NCBI GenBank assembly: GCA_023053575.1
Contig: JAKZAP010000006.1
Coordinates: 14,393,280 to 14,457,279 of the forward strand
From: Branchinecta lynchi
Taxonomy: Eukaryota > Arthropoda > Branchiopoda > Anostraca > Branchinectidae
Direction: 5' to 3'
Length of the DNA stretch: 64,000 nucleotides
The position numbers and the translations under genes are program-made. The notes beneath the pieces were generated by a model. That model saw only the letters and a list, made by a program, of their open reading frames with translations. It had not been told where the DNA came from and searched no databases. Each line of letters begins with the position of its first letter. Position 1 is the stretch's first letter. This document shows, piece by piece, positions 34,630-47,582 of the stretch.

Positions 34630-35969
34630 CTGAAAATAGGGAAGTGAATTCGTGGACTCGTCAAATCGGTTTCGAACTTCAAACACAAGCTATTACGATT
34701 ATCTCCGTTGTTCTTAGCGCATGCAAGCTGAGGTGCCTAGAAATTCGCGCGAATAATTCAGGACAATTCTTAACCACTTGCAGAACTCGGAGACAGCTGT
34801 GAAAACTGAATGATTCTCATAACTATATTAGACTATACCTGCCCGGAGATAGAATAAAACATTCCTGGAGAATTTCGGAAGTCCTTTCTTATGCGTTATT
34901 TCCAACCTGACCAAGGTTACTAAGGATTAAATAATCTATCTATCTATTCTGTTGGGAATAATATTATTTCCAGGAACAGTTTCACGAAGTGATTCCTTTC
35001 AAGTCCCTCCAAGACCCAGTACTTGCAATTATACTTATTAATTCGTTTTCTGTATTCCCCTCGCCTATTCTCGATCACTAATCTATCGTTTTCATCGAAT
35101 TTCGTTCCCAATTTCTGCTAAAATTAGTGGGTCTTACCGCTATGCGTGGTCAAGCAAAATAAATCAATGTAGAAAGGCACGCAAAATCGAGTACGATTTT
35201 TTTTAGGGACATAACTGACGACCTGCATCTGGTTTTTGAAGCTGAAGCTAGCAAACACTAAAAAAAATCATCTTCTCGTGGTTCCAGGTGAGATATGCTT
35301 TAAGTTTTGTTGTAGGGTCTGTAAAAGTTTCCAACGGGACAGGATTGTTTATTCTGTTTATTCTTTCTCGACGATGACAGAGATTTTCAATCGATATTTG
35401 TATTGTATAGGCTATTGACGGTGACGGATAGTCGATTTATAAAAATAAACTTTCTACCAATCTATTTTGCATTAACTGTCTTAGAATTTTAAATCATTTT
35501 GGCAAGGAAAAAAGGCGCGGGGCAAGTGCGAAATATTTCAGATGGCACAAGGAACCGATTGTAGATGCAATTCTTGTCATTCAGTTTGCGAATAAAATTT
35601 GGCTTAGTTTCGTATTCGTAACTTAAATATTGACAACATATTCGGACTTCATTCTATTATGAGCAAATTCTTAGAACTGGGCTGCATTTGCCCGATGACA
35701 TTTTCTCTTAGCGGCTCAGAATGGGTTTACCTTCGGCAATTTTTGGAGGAGGCTTCCGAAACGGAAGGGTAAAGTCAAAATTGATATTTCCTTTCTCTTT
35801 ATTAATATATAGATGGCACTTTACACAAGGGACTTGTACTTGTACCGTGACTAATAAACCATAAACATGGGGATGTGAACTGGTTAGATGAATTTGCCTT
35901 CGGGTGGGATCACTGTTCCTATGGCCGGCGTCAACCAGACTACTGTAGTGGTTTGCGAAATCTGTTCGC
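34630..35969. other. Intronic stretch upstream of the tRNA
   Basis: No exon or complete element was recognised. (ctat)n is present near 34935. Confidence 0.35.
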
Positions 35970-36042
35970 CCCTCGGTAGCTTAAATGGTAGAGCGCCTGC
36001 CTTGTAAGCAGAGGGCAATGGTTTCAAATCCCAGCTGAGGAG
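35970..36042 (+). tRNA. tRNA-Thr (anticodon TGT), somewhat degenerate
   Basis: The sequence folds as a cloverleaf: acceptor CCCTCGG/CTGAGGA (six of seven pairs, one G-T), a D arm GCTT...GAGC inside a good A box, and anticodon arm CCTGC-CTTGTAA-GCAGA with anticodon TGT at 36003-36005. The T arm is ATGGT-TTCAAAT-CCCAG. A pol III-style TTTTT run follows at 36045-36049. The T stem has only about three good pairs, and the first acceptor pair is C-A. It may therefore be a decaying gene copy or a tRNA-derived SINE head. It is an isolated tRNA within an MPDZ-like intron, on the opposite strand. Confidence 0.6.
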
Positions 36043-36311
36043 CATTTTTGTCTTTCAGTTCTCTACTTATAAAAATCCTTTCGTTTTCGAGGACGTCGTG
36101 TGATCTATACTGAAACATCATGCTTTATCTAAAATTTCCACTTCCATATGCTCTCGGAAGAATAGGATTCGCAGTCAGCTTGGGCTGAAGGAATGTTTGT
36201 TGTAGTCACAGCCTTGGAGCTTTATTATTATGTATTTTGGAACAGACGCACTAGATGGACCTAATCGTCGGTATCCGTTCTTTTTTAAAGCCATGCCCAA
36301 GAACCAGGTAA

Positions 36312-37147
36312 CAGCTTGTTCACACGGGCTTGAAACAGCGGCCGATTCTCGATCAGCGGCTGATTTACGCGCGTAAATAGCGGTTGAAAAAATTCCAGAA
36401 AATCAGCCGCTGATTTTCCAAATAGGCGCTTATTTTCGTCGCGGTCACCAATCGGGATAAACTAAATCCTTTCGAATGTGACCTTTGATGACTCTAGGGA
36501 CAGTAAACAGACTGTAATGAGGAGAATTATATCAAACTTGGCGAATTTTAGGTCAATCCAGTTCAAATTCTGTCAGACCAAGGTGAACATAACATGATTT
36601 TTACACTGAACATCTCAGGGTTACTAAATGATTTCGAAAAGGTAGAATAATTTTCTAATTACAACAGCGTATGTTCTGTTTATGTCTAACATTAATTTTT
36701 GTTGTTTTCTTTTTAAAAAAATAATAATTTGAATAACTTCTCCAATCAACCTTCACTGAAAAGTAACTGAACAACACTAACTGATTGCATTCTGTTCTTG
36801 TTTTATTTATATTTATTATTAATTATATTGTATGTTCTCATTTAAAAATAAAAATGTTTAAATAAATTATTTGCTTTTTAACTTAAAATTGTCGAGTCGC
36901 CTGAAATCTGTCAATATTCAGTTTGTGACTTTTTCCTAGTCTATAGAAAACAAGTCAGCTATATTTGACTTTGACTAACTCACGAGATGTTTTTTATTTT
37001 TTTTTATGTATTTTGTTACAATCAAAAAGAATATTCAGAATTAGGTTTATCTTTTTAATTCTCTCGTCAACCCCAAACAGTTGATCCGTCGTCTGAACAG
37101 ATCAGCCGCTGTTTACGCGCTTATTTCGGTCCCGCGTGAACAAGCTA
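36312..37147. mobile_element. 836-bp inverted-repeat element with TAA target duplication
   Basis: CAGCTTGTTCACACGGG faces CCGCGTGAACAAGCTA, with TAA at 36309-36311 and 37148-37150. Subterminal motifs atcagcggctgatttacgcg and agatcagccgctgtttacgc also mirror each other. The AT-rich interior lacks a transposase. It is similar in style to the 11974 family. Confidence 0.7.
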
Positions 37148-37399
37148 TAATTTCGAAGATACCATGTTCTGGTGGTGCGCACGGGAAGAAAGATTGCACG
37201 TGTAGATCTAAGCGGCAAAAAAGTTAAACATTCCGGTAGTGCGATAGATGAGAATCTTTCTGCTATATCTGTGGCATTGGTCTTGCATGCTGTGCTATTT
37301 TCACGACTGCCATGGCTTTTAGTTCGTCTAACTCTTAAAAATCAATGTTCAGGAACGTTAAGACATTTCGGGGATTCCAGACCTGTCCACTTCTATTAA

Positions 37400-38417
37400 T
37401 AAGGGTTTTTCATTTTTTGTAACAATTTCTTACGACAATTGTCGTAATCCCGGCAGAAGCAATGCCATTACTGAAAAAAGATGAGCTGCGCTTGAATTTA
37501 TTTGCAGGCTTTCGTTGGAGCCTATGGTGCGTGCTTGGCTAATTTTCGAAGGTACATTTCCCTTATGAAAATCCAGAAGAACGGACTTCCAACTCCTAGC
37601 CGCATTTTCATGCGCGGAACTACGGAGGTTTTTGTTGCAGCGTATTCAAGGAAACCTTACTAGAAGCCATATGGAAGCTTCACAGACGGAAAGAACGGTC
37701 TGTCGAGACCTTTCGAGTGTGTAATGCAGGTGAACGAGAGTGGAAATGTGGTACGACATGGTAAGCGAAATATCAGGATTCGAACCAACAAGGTGTTAGG
37801 TTATCGGTTCAGCGGGTGCGGTACGACGAATGGACACGAGACCAGTGCTCTTTGAGGGACTGTTGCTCGACCCCAATTAAGTAGACTGGGTCCATCGAAG
37901 CCTGTCGCATGTCATGCAACCGTGACATGGTCTAAAATACTATTATGTTATTCGACTTCCAAGACAGAAAGTTATTAGAATTCTGACGTGATCAGATTTC
38001 ATGTAAGTAGACGTCTTGAGGTAAAGCGCTCAGAATAATTTCAACCACAAAGTACGTTCATGACAATTTAGGACAAGAAAAATGTGGAATATAGAAATCG
38101 GCAAAGGGACATTTCTGACAACTTTTATTTCATACCGGTCTCGCTGAACGTTCTAATAAACATAGTATGTGTATACAATCAAAAGACTGTGCTATATGTG
38201 AACTTGAGGTAACATTCTAGCAGGTTATATTTCAGGCGAACGGAGGATACACACAGCCAGATGCGTTAATACCTGAAATTTTCGTGGGGGGGGGGGGAGG
38301 TATTTTCCTACTGATTGGCCATTTTTACCAGCTGTTCTTCAGGAAAATGTTCGACCGCTTTTTAAGGAAAATCGACGATCCTGTGACGTTTTTACCGACT
38401 GCCCGACAAAATTAGGA
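37400..38417. other. Intronic stretch with nothing recognised
   Basis: No coding or element signal, except a G run near 38286. Confidence 0.35.
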
Positions 38418-38419
38418 GG

Positions 38420-38420
<1 letters not shown>

Positions 38421-38457
<37 letters not shown>
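38421..38457 (+). repeat. Poly-G tract (37 G)
   Basis: The longest mononucleotide G run in the window. Shorter ones lie at 39332-39347 and 39433-39441. Confidence 0.95.
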
Positions 38458-38458
<1 letters not shown>

Positions 38459-39794
38459 ACGTGACGGCTCTGCAAGCAGTATTAAAGAAAGCAACATTCA
38501 CGACAAATCTGCCCAGCCTGGTACGTACGAATATAACATCCGGTTACTTTGTTTTCCTTCAGAATACAAAGTTTTGGTGTGAAGTAACACAGACTTATGT
38601 TAATCACAAAAAAGAAAATGGATGAAGTTTTAGTAATTTCCTTCTTTTATTACTTTCCCCACGCTTTTCCTCCTGATGCAGTTTGCCTGCTTTTTGTACC
38701 TTCCCTCCTTGTACCACGCTTTTCCTTTCCATTCGGGATTTTAACTCCTCCCGTGAAAATTTTCTAGAAACTTATTAACAAATTGCCATTATTAATATTG
38801 AAATCCAAACTTCGGTGGCACATGGCCAATGAGCAGTTAATGCAAGACCCGGCTTAAATTTCAGCAAAATTTTTTGTTTCAGTCGAAGCACACCAACTAA
38901 TACAAGAAGTGCGAGCGCTCTCCAACAGACGACCCAATCCAGACACGCTCGAAGTTCGATGAAGATACGCAGATGGAACAGAGTGCACTTAACAGAGCAG
39001 TATAGAAGATAAACGCCGAGTGCACAGGAAATGGAGACCATGTGTAAGTAGGGGCTTAATCCTTTCAATGGGAGAAAGCTTACGTGAGGAGGACCAGCAT
39101 GCATTACCGAGGCTATTGCTTTATCGCTATAAATGAATCAAATGTAAGGTAAATTCGTTAATCAAGTTATCATACATCGCCGAACAAGTCCCCCATCTGA
39201 GCTAATGAGAGCAGACTGCAAGTAAATGTCTTCGTAGAATATTAGCTGCGTCCTTTACCGCTGCAGTAATCATATTTTTGGATTCACTGGTGGAATGGTC
39301 CACAGTCAGGCCCATAACGAGGAATTTATTTCGGGGGGGGGGGGGGGGTACCTGCTGGTCGGACAAAAAAGTACCAAAAAACACATAGATCAGAGGGAAA
39401 AGCCTATACAAATCATTAATTTTGTATGTTTCGGGGGGGGGGAGGGGGTCAACCACCTAACCCCCCCCCCTGGATACGGCCTTGTCCACAGTGTTAGGCT
39501 ATAACTCGTTTTCTGACTCACCACTATTTGGTTTTACATCACGAGTGTGGACTCACCATAGCCTAGTCCGGGGGCAGGCTCTAGTGAGAAGTCACCGGAA
39601 AAAGGTGAGACCGAAAAATTCCGTATAAAGGAAACGCCAGACATTAGTGATTGAAAACCCGAAACCAATGAGAGTGCGGCGAAGGCACCTATTCTAAGAT
39701 TCTGTCCATCCTCTGTTTAACTTTAAACTTTTTTTATGGAATATTTTAAAAAACTTTACTTTTGGCCTCTTTCAAAATTCTTGGGCTGAAATTC
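38458..39794. other. Intronic stretch with nothing recognised
   Basis: It includes two G-rich runs but no exon-like frame. Confidence 0.35.
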
Positions 39795-40075
39795 CACACT
39801 GAATTTTCGTCGGCAACAGAATTTAATGCAAAAGATATTCAAAATAATTAAAAATAACCCTTAAAATAATTAAAATAGGATAATAGTTAATTTTTCTAAA
39901 AGTGAATCACCAAAAGGTCGTCCACGTTGCTGTTGCATGCATAAAATCGTACTGTCACCCGATTAAAGTTGAATCTTCCCGACATTGAAAATCGCCTGAC
40001 GAAGCAAAAGAAATCGCCAATTTTGGCGACGAAAAACTCGGCGATGGCCGATATCGCTTCAGTGTGAACTTAGGG
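39795..40075. mobile_element. MITE related to 11974-12293, left end missing
   Basis: acactgaattttcgtcggca, aaagtgaatcaccaaaaggt and the right end gcttcagtgtgaacttaggg match copy 1. This copy has about 45 extra bases (cacccgattaaagttgaatc and beyond), probably the fuller interior. Confidence 0.65.
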
Positions 40076-40926
40076 TCAGGGTTGTACCGAGTACTGCGGG
40101 TGATATAAACACTGCAGAAGCGAAAATGCTTTAGAATAAACTTGCTTTTAAAACGAGAGGTTTGTCAGTAAAGGTTCCCACTGCAGAGGCCAATGGCCTA
40201 TATACTTCATATTATTATTAGGCCTATATACTTCATATTATTGTTAGGCTATTACTAAAAAGTAGTAGTAAAATGCCAGAAAATTGCGTAAAATAGTGAC
40301 ACAAAAAGTAAGATACGTAGCACTGGCAAACTATTTAAGACTTCAACTTTCCGCAGGGTCGGTAAAATTATGGTGAGATACGTAAAATGCCCCGTTTTAC
40401 CGTGACCAATCTTGCGATTACACATCTACCTTTACATTTACCTTTAACTCTCAAGGAAAGAAAGCAAAGAAATCTTAGCAAAAACATACGTAAATCTGAT
40501 TTCGAAAGAATCACAGAGTATATAAGGTTTTAACGATCTATCTTTAGAAAAAGAGGTAAACATCTTCAGGAGTAAGGCGAACAATGGATGCCATCAGAAA
40601 AGTCGAAACTTTCTCATCCAAAGTTTCTAACGGATCCCGAGTTCACTTCACCGCAACCCACTTCCCGAGTCATTAATAAAACGATGAGTAGACCTAGAGT
40701 TTAGCCTGCAAAGAATTTTCCGCATGGCCAACGAATCTACTCGGTGGTCTATCCAGAAATGTTTCACATCCGCACCTTGAATGCACTGACGTGCATTACA
40801 GTCAGTAAGGTCAGTCCGAATGCAGGAGTAATAGTCGCGATATGGTGTTACAGCTTTAAAGTAGTTCTCCCACTTTCGAATTATAAGCAGGTCGCATAGA
40901 CCCTCCCCAAAATAAAGGCGCAATAG
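40076..40926. other. Intronic stretch with nothing recognised
   Basis: A short tandem copy of ggcctatatacttcatatta is seen at about 40196 and 40221. Confidence 0.4.
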
Positions 40927-41187
40927 AGCAAGACCAAAGGTTTCGGTGGGATCCCAAAAATGTAATATTTATTGAACTTCTTGATCCAGACGGTCGAGTC
41001 TTGTACATTTCCGAGTCTTCGCCAGATCCCTCAACATTTTGCTATTTATCCATAATCAACCGCTTGAATATGTACACAAAAAAAATGTTACCTTTTTAGA
41101 GTTTTTGACAACTTAAATTTCAGATAAGGATTCAGCAAGCATGTTTACTCCATTATCTCATCTCTAGTCGACTTCACAAAGGTCTTT

Positions 41188-41223
<36 letters not shown>

Positions 41224-42246
41224 GAATTCCTCATATATTAGCAACATTCTCGGCGAACTGCATGCAGAGAAAAAGCGCTAGTGTCATTGGGAGCCGAACC
41301 TTCCAATCCAAATTTCCAGTTTTTTGCAAATTTTGCCAGCAGTTTCCTTACCCCGATACCGAATATCAGATCTACTCCAGGAAAAACTTTGAACTTCAAC
41401 TACATTTCCGGTTTTAGCCGAATTCCTGGTGAAACATTTGTCCGGCAAGAAAACTCAGTCCAGATATGGATTGAGTAGGCCTCCTTACCGCTTAAGCGCT
41501 GCCTCTAAATATTGGGCTAAGAAACCCATCTACGAACTTCACCTTTACTTTGCCAGTGAATCCTCATACCAAATTTGAACAACATATGTCAACCCCCCAA
41601 AGCCCAAAGATACATACGCTAGGTTTAAATAGTCTTCCATTAAACCCAAGAAACGTATCGCGTTATACACGCGACCGGAGTCACCATCCCTCCTCCGTCC
41701 ATAGATTAAACAAAGAGCGTCGTCACCCACGCGGTAAGCTTTCGCATGTGTGCAAAAAGGGGTGGAGTATAAGGGACCGGTATAGGCCTTTTATACCCAG
41801 TAAATGCTGGTTGGAACTTTGGAGATAACTAAACTGATCGCATACACTTTTTGTAATCGAACATCTAATCAACTTCAGATACAAGTTTTACTTTTTACAA
41901 ATTTTCTGTTTTTTGTCCGATTCCGGTTGAGCTGCTTGTCCGGCGAGAAAATAATCTTCATATTCAGATTCAGCATGTGTCCTTACCCCTAGATGGACTA
42001 TCTCATTAGCTTTTAAAACTATTATTTTCGACCCTTAATTTGGAACCCCTCCCCCACCCCTAAATATACGGCTTTGGGGCCCATCTACGAACTTGACCTG
42101 TTCCTTGACCCAAAGAAACCTCACAACAATTTCATCAAAATATCTCATTCCCTTCGAGAGTTATCGTGCTCACAGACGCACGTACAGACGGACAACTTTT
42201 AAGAAGTCATAAATATCCCTCTAACTAAGTTTGGGGATCCCGAAAA
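40927..42246 (-). mobile_element. Family 1 element, copy G, inverted and diverged
   Basis: It runs from agcaagaccaaaggtttcgg to tttggggatcccgaaaacc, with eroded array units and a poly-T run of about 30 near 41191-41220. It shares an inner segment (41540-41870, tacgctaggtttaa) with copy H. That segment is not part of the 137-bp unit. Confidence 0.7.
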
Positions 42247-43486
42247 CCACTGTCAAACACAATATTACGGGCATGTTCATTTTTTTTTTTAAATGCGCCG
42301 GAACGTTTATCGAATTATAACATACGTGAAAGTTGTTTCTATCGTTTCTCAAGTCTTTGGGAAAGACAAGACAATGGTCATTCTGATATTGAGACGACAT
42401 TCTGATCAAATCCATGCCTGCCCTAAGTAGGCCAATACGGAAAATCTTAACAGAAGATAAACACTTTCGAATAACAAATTCAATCCCCTAACAAGACTAT
42501 TATGTTCGAACGTGTTTAGAATTAAATTAGAAGCTTCCAAGACGAGTAGCATAACCCGATTAAACTAAACATACAACATATTAGTTGAAAGTCTAGAAAG
42601 AGCCTTTGATAGCCCGTGTCACTACGAAGTGAACGAAGAAACAAAATAGAAAATGGACAAGAAAGAAACTCCAGGAAAGAAATCAGAAATTAGGCGGTGT
42701 CGCTCGCAACGTCAATCAAAGTACTGACGGATACGACGACTAAACATTTCTTTTTCGTTTATAGTACGAACAAACGATCAGGATTTCCCGGACGGATTTC
42801 CTGCACTTTCATCATCAAGTTAAACAAAAATCAACTTTTCCATATTGAAGTGATGATAGTGCCCAAAATCCGGGCAGGAATTCCAGACCGGGAGCACCCA
42901 ACCCTGATCGTGTGTTCGCACTTTTAGTGGGACCAGGAAAATGAAAAACGCCTTATCTCACACGGGGTGGAAAAACATCAAATCTATTAAGCCATTTCTT
43001 TCTAGACAGAGTTAAAGGAACTGCTTAGCTCGAAAGTTTACTAAGCTTACTAAGTTCCCGGAGAGACACCAAAGAAGACCTCCAACATGGACCCTAAAAT
43101 GTCCCCGTAAGTACGACCTTTCGACGCTGGCAACACTTCCTCATTCCACGTCTTCTCGACTTATTCCTCATAAACTCAGGTCCAGTAGCCTAAGCTTTGT
43201 CTAAAACCATCGGATCACCTTCTTGTCTAAATCTTCCAAGTGTTGATGTCATCGCGACCAAGCTTCCCAAGAGCAGACAGTTAATGTGACTTAGCAGCTG
43301 ATGGGTTTGTAGGCGTATCAGCAACAACAAATAATACAACAGAAAACAAATAATCCCCCGTCTTTGGGCCCGTGCAGCGACTATGTATACCCCGATAAAA
43401 CTGAGCGGTGCTAGAGGTACTTGCTGTGAGGTTTGAGTTGATACCCGTCTACTTCCCTCTTCGCCACTGCGAATACCAGATGAAAC
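42247..43486. other. Intronic stretch with nothing recognised
   Basis: No exon-like frame with matching splice sites was seen. Confidence 0.35.
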
Positions 43487-43489
43487 AAC

Positions 43490-43904
43490 AGTCGCGTTTT
43501 TTGCAATCGCTTGGAAAGAAAGTTGCCGTTTTTTGCGATCGACTGTCGACTGGAGGTCCAGTCGATCCGTTTTTTGTCGCTTGACTGGAGATCGACTGGG
43601 AAGAAAGTCAACAGTCGATCCGATGCACCTTTCTCTTGGAGGTCCAGTCAAACTTGGTGCCAAATTTTGAAAACTGAAACATGTGGACCCAAAAACGTAC
43701 AATTTACACCTCAGGAAGCGCCAGTACTGCAGCAGTTTCAGAGACTGCCGAAGGAAGAGTTGTGGGGATGGTCTGATTTATTGACTGATTTAGACCGTTT
43801 TTCGAAGGCTTGTTCTCGCTCCCCTATCAAGCGACAAAAAACGGTCAACTGGATGAACCCGGGAACAAGTCCCAATCGCCAGTCGATCTGTAAAAAACGC
43901 GACT
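43490..43904. mobile_element. 415-bp inverted-repeat element with AAC target duplication
   Basis: AGTCGCGTTTTTTgcaatcg faces cgatctgtAAAAAACGCGACT, with AAC at 43487-43489 and 43905-43907. Inside, several copies of a motif like GATCGACTGG alternate in both directions. The ORFs that overlap it on both strands are repeat-derived. Confidence 0.7.
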
Positions 43905-44266
43905 AACGTAGGATGCCTGCAGGGGTGGAGAGCCGGGTCTGCGACGAAATAGACGTGACATCACAATGGTAGACAACCAATCAGCTGTAACGAACGACTC
44001 AGACAGCGTTCGTATTCTTCCGCGAGGTTCTACTCCTCCGCTCGTTTGAATCGGGTAGGGATGTTCGACTCCGCATGGTCGTATTACAGAGATAGGGAAA
44101 ACGGAGGTTCTTGTGATTGATACCAGTAACATAAAATCTTGCAAAGTATTTTAATTTAGGCATCAAGAGGGTATTGAAGTACGTGGGAAGCCTACAATTT
44201 CACAAACGACTTTCATTCCGAGAAAGGAGGTAGAACGGGAGAGGGTGGGAGACACCGGTTACTTAC

Positions 44267-44344
44267 CTTTCCTTCACGGGAAGAATCCAGATCCCCCAAA
44301 GACTGCCTTGAAACTCGTGTTTCTTCATCTATTTCGTAGTGAGA
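44267..44344 (-). CDS. MPDZ: MPDZ-like linker micro-exon (26 codons)
   Basis: This 78-bp exon is too short for an ORF scan. It is bounded by a TTTTTAG acceptor and a strong AAG|GTAAGT donor. It reads SHYEIDEETRVSRQ then SLGDLDSSREGK, in phase 0 at both ends, so it fits between the long linker exon (donor 54572) and the exon at 34629. Acidic and Ser-rich, it belongs to the disordered linker between PDZ5 and PDZ6. The introns on either side are about 10.2 kb and 9.6 kb. Recognition rests on splice signals, phase and an open, protein-like frame, not on a conserved domain. Confidence 0.7.
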
Positions 44345-46175
44345 CTAAAAATAAAGGAGCATTTTAAGCAGTGAACTAAAAGACAAAAAAGGTCCTGGGG
44401 TGAAATTTGACCAAGTACCTGTTTTACAGACCCTTGTATAAATGTTATCTTTACATACAAAATGAAGGAATAAACTGTAGGCGCGGATGCGATGAAGGCG
44501 TGGTAAGCTGTTTTACATAGGTACGAAAGAGCCTAAAAACAGAAAAAAGGAGTGTAACTCAACAGATGCTGGGCACTTCCCTCTTCAAACAAACAATCCT
44601 CCATCTTCACGACAAAAAACATAAGATACAGAACTATAAAAACAAAAAACCACAAAAATTAGAACAAAACTGCTATCAAACAGAACGTTAATGCCGCTAC
44701 AATATAAATTATTTTACTCTGGCATTCAAAACTTTACGGTGACCATTATTATGTAAGTAAATCTTGCGGCAAACTCCAAACTTTGAAAGAAAATAAAACA
44801 AGGTCTCTTATGTTGTTCTTATCCGAAAACCAGAATGTCTTTCATCATCAGACGAGCCCGACAGACTCAAAGTAAAGCTTGAACCACGAATCGAAGGAAA
44901 GATGAAATCCTTTCAAACGGTTTCGGAAAGTGCCACAGGCAACAGGAAGGACATAATGGTCCCCAGTAGTAGATTTGAATACACTTACAGATTTTTTTTT
45001 ATTTTATAGTAACAAATACTAACAGAATGCATAACTAACTCATCCACGATAGAGGTAGATCACAGCCTTAGAAAGTTATCTTCAAGTCCAAACACTTTCT
45101 CCAGGGATCCTCTTCTATTACCGCTTTCGTCCAAACCTCCTCGCGTGATTTCTCTATTTTAGGTTACTGAGATTGTAAAACCGTTATTTTCTTACAGGTA
45201 GATGACCCGCTTCACGAAGATCCCCACGTCCCTCCTATAGACAAGCCAAGACGAGACTTGGAATTTTGTTACTTTCAAAATAAAAGTCTCTTCGGGGCGG
45301 GTGTGGGAATTTACCAAGTAAAGATCAAAGAAAGAACAGACGACGTAGCTAGATTGAAAAGAGATTTGACATGAACAGTTGATTCAGACATAATGCATTC
45401 CAACCCTCCCTCAAACGTGTCTCTTGATGTTTTTGTTTCCACTCGAAACGCTAACCTAGTTTTCAATCATAGGGCTCAAAAATGGCTCCACTGTTCTAAA
45501 ACAGAGCAAATATCAGAAATTCTGCACAGAGTGATGCGGAACCTTCGGTACGGGGGAATGATTCACTTGTTCATAATTATTCGCGAAGGGTCCCATTAGC
45601 ATTAATTCCCGGCAACCTTTTCCCTATAAGTTCGTTTCTCCAACTTGAGCGGCTTTGAGCCTGAAGAGGACTCTTGCCAAAAAGGGCCAAAATATAACTC
45701 TAATAAAATTCAGCTGTCGTATCCGTTTTGCACTATCAAGTATAACCTTTTCCTCCTTGCCAGTTTCCTCAATTTCCATCAGATAACGTTCAAACTGAAT
45801 GGCAGTCGGCTTTGGAAAGACAAGGACAAACTTTATTGAAACCCAAACAAAAGAAAATGGGTTCCATAAATGATTTCATTACATCTGACAAAATAACAGT
45901 CCTGTTCAGCCCCAACCCACTCATTTGAAGAAGCAACCCCAAACAAATAAAGGTGAAGAAGATCACTCTTGTTATAGGAGAATTCGTGAAGGCTCTTGTG
46001 AACAATTACGAAATGGACAACTTATTATGGTCCCTCGATTTTTTAACAACTCTAAGGTTCGTGTAGACTCAACCGACCTTAAAATATCATGTGAAAAATC
46101 TGAAAGCCATTAAGACTTTAAACTTTTATAACGAGTAAAACTATTAGTCCTTGAAAAGGTTGGTTTACTGGCATC
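44345..46175. other. Intron 1, right part: LINE-like tails
   Basis: 45655-45750 contains gaagaggactcttgccaaaa agggcc, a piece of the dispersed motif also at 12814 and 61695. 45800-45900 resembles an inverted LINE 3' end (aaactttattgaaa). No exon was found. Confidence 0.4.
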
Positions 46176-47221
46176 GATGCTGTCATGGAGGTCCGGCCCA
46201 TTGAAGCTTTATCGCTATCAGGGTTCAGGGTTCTTCAGTTTCTTTTTTTACCGTTCCCCAACAATCTCTCCAGTGGCTGGTCAGGTCTCAACGGTATCGG
46301 TCAGTGCCGTACAGCACAGAAGAAACATGCTATGGTCCCCAAGAAAGATTCCGAGTTTCATGTGGTGCGGTAATCGCATTGTGCAGGATCTATTTCAGCA
46401 GACCATTGGTCTTGGAACGCTTAAGCCTGAGGAACGTATGGACACACATCGTGATGGATCTCCATGTTAGGATAGCCGATACCGACTCTGTCAAGTTTAC
46501 AGCATATCATGCTCCGGACTCGGTAAAGCATACAGATGCTTGTATGCCTGTATTTTCCGATCATCCGATTTTCCGACAATTCGCTTCCAATCACTGTAGA
46601 CGGAAATGCGGATATGACGTCAATAACTGCAAGCCTGACGAAACTTGTGACAGTTCTACAAATTGCAGCCCGAATTTTCAGGACCAATTTGCACTGCCAA
46701 CATAACAATACGCCATTAAGGAACATCAAAGACGCACACGAAGACGGAGCTTCCTCCAGGTTTGGCAGAATGGTAGACGGAGACAAGAGGTGAAATTTGA
46801 TACGCTGGCTCGGCACGGGCCATTAGATTGACCCAGTAAAAAGGAAACCCGCGTAGCATGATACTATCCTGAAAGCAAACGCTGAAAATAACACCAAATA
46901 GACAAGTTTCCGATTGAAAAGAAATTTACAGAAGCGAAATTTTGAACAAAACTCCCAACAAAAAAGGTGTCCCGAAAAACTCGATGCCCTGCAAGTATCA
47001 TTCTCAATTTTTCTCATTTCTCCTCATAGCATGATATTATGATTTTTGAATACTCATTCACTATACTTTGTCTGAATCGGATAATTTTTTGGAATGGTGG
47101 CCCTTTTTGCCACGGAGCTACCTAATTTCCAATGATATTTGCCACCTAGATATGACATGACTGCCAGCATGGGTAATATAGCAATTAGAAGCATTCCACT
47201 ATAGGCGTATCCATGCCGTCC
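46176..47221. other. Intronic stretch with overlapping frames of unknown origin
   Basis: Frames of about 130 codons overlap on opposite strands at 46304-46816. They show no domain I can name and no splice context, so they are not called as genes. Confidence 0.35.
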
Positions 47222-47582
47222 CCCGAGGACTCTTCGGGGGAATCAAGGGGAACGGCGAGAACAGAGAGAGAGAGTCACTCCACGCGGACCCCGCTTGCGG
47301 AAAACACCGAGAACATGGGGAATGCTTTCAAAATCGATTTTGTTCGGGACAAAAATATGCAGTTGTCCAAATTAGTCTGGATCCACTTTATTTTGGTTTT
47401 GCTTATTCTGATTATTTTTAATCAGTTTACATTGGACCAACCAGCAAAAAATTGATTCCCCTCCAAATCTAAAAGGGAGTCCTTTTTGATGATGTGATGA
47501 TAATCGGAGCATTCCCCGTTCGCGGGGAGTTTGTCCCTGGGAGAAACAAAAACGCGCGGACTCCTTAAAAGGAGTCCTCGGG
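47222..47582. mobile_element. Inverted-repeat element of about 360 bp
   Basis: CCCGAGGACTC on the left faces GGAGTCCTCGGG on the right. Second palindromes (tcttcggggg/ccccga; actccttaaaaggagt) lie just inside. No target duplication is visible. An 80-codon frame with a hydrophobic stretch lies inside but is probably incidental. Confidence 0.5.

Noticed and set aside
43190..43906. ORFs of 170 and 131 codons on opposite strands
   Set aside because: Most of the sequence is the AAC-flanked inverted-repeat element; no domain is seen and the two frames overlap antiparallel.
46304..46816. Two antiparallel ORFs of about 130 codons
   Set aside because: No recognisable domain, no splice signals in phase, and both strands open equally, as expected by chance.
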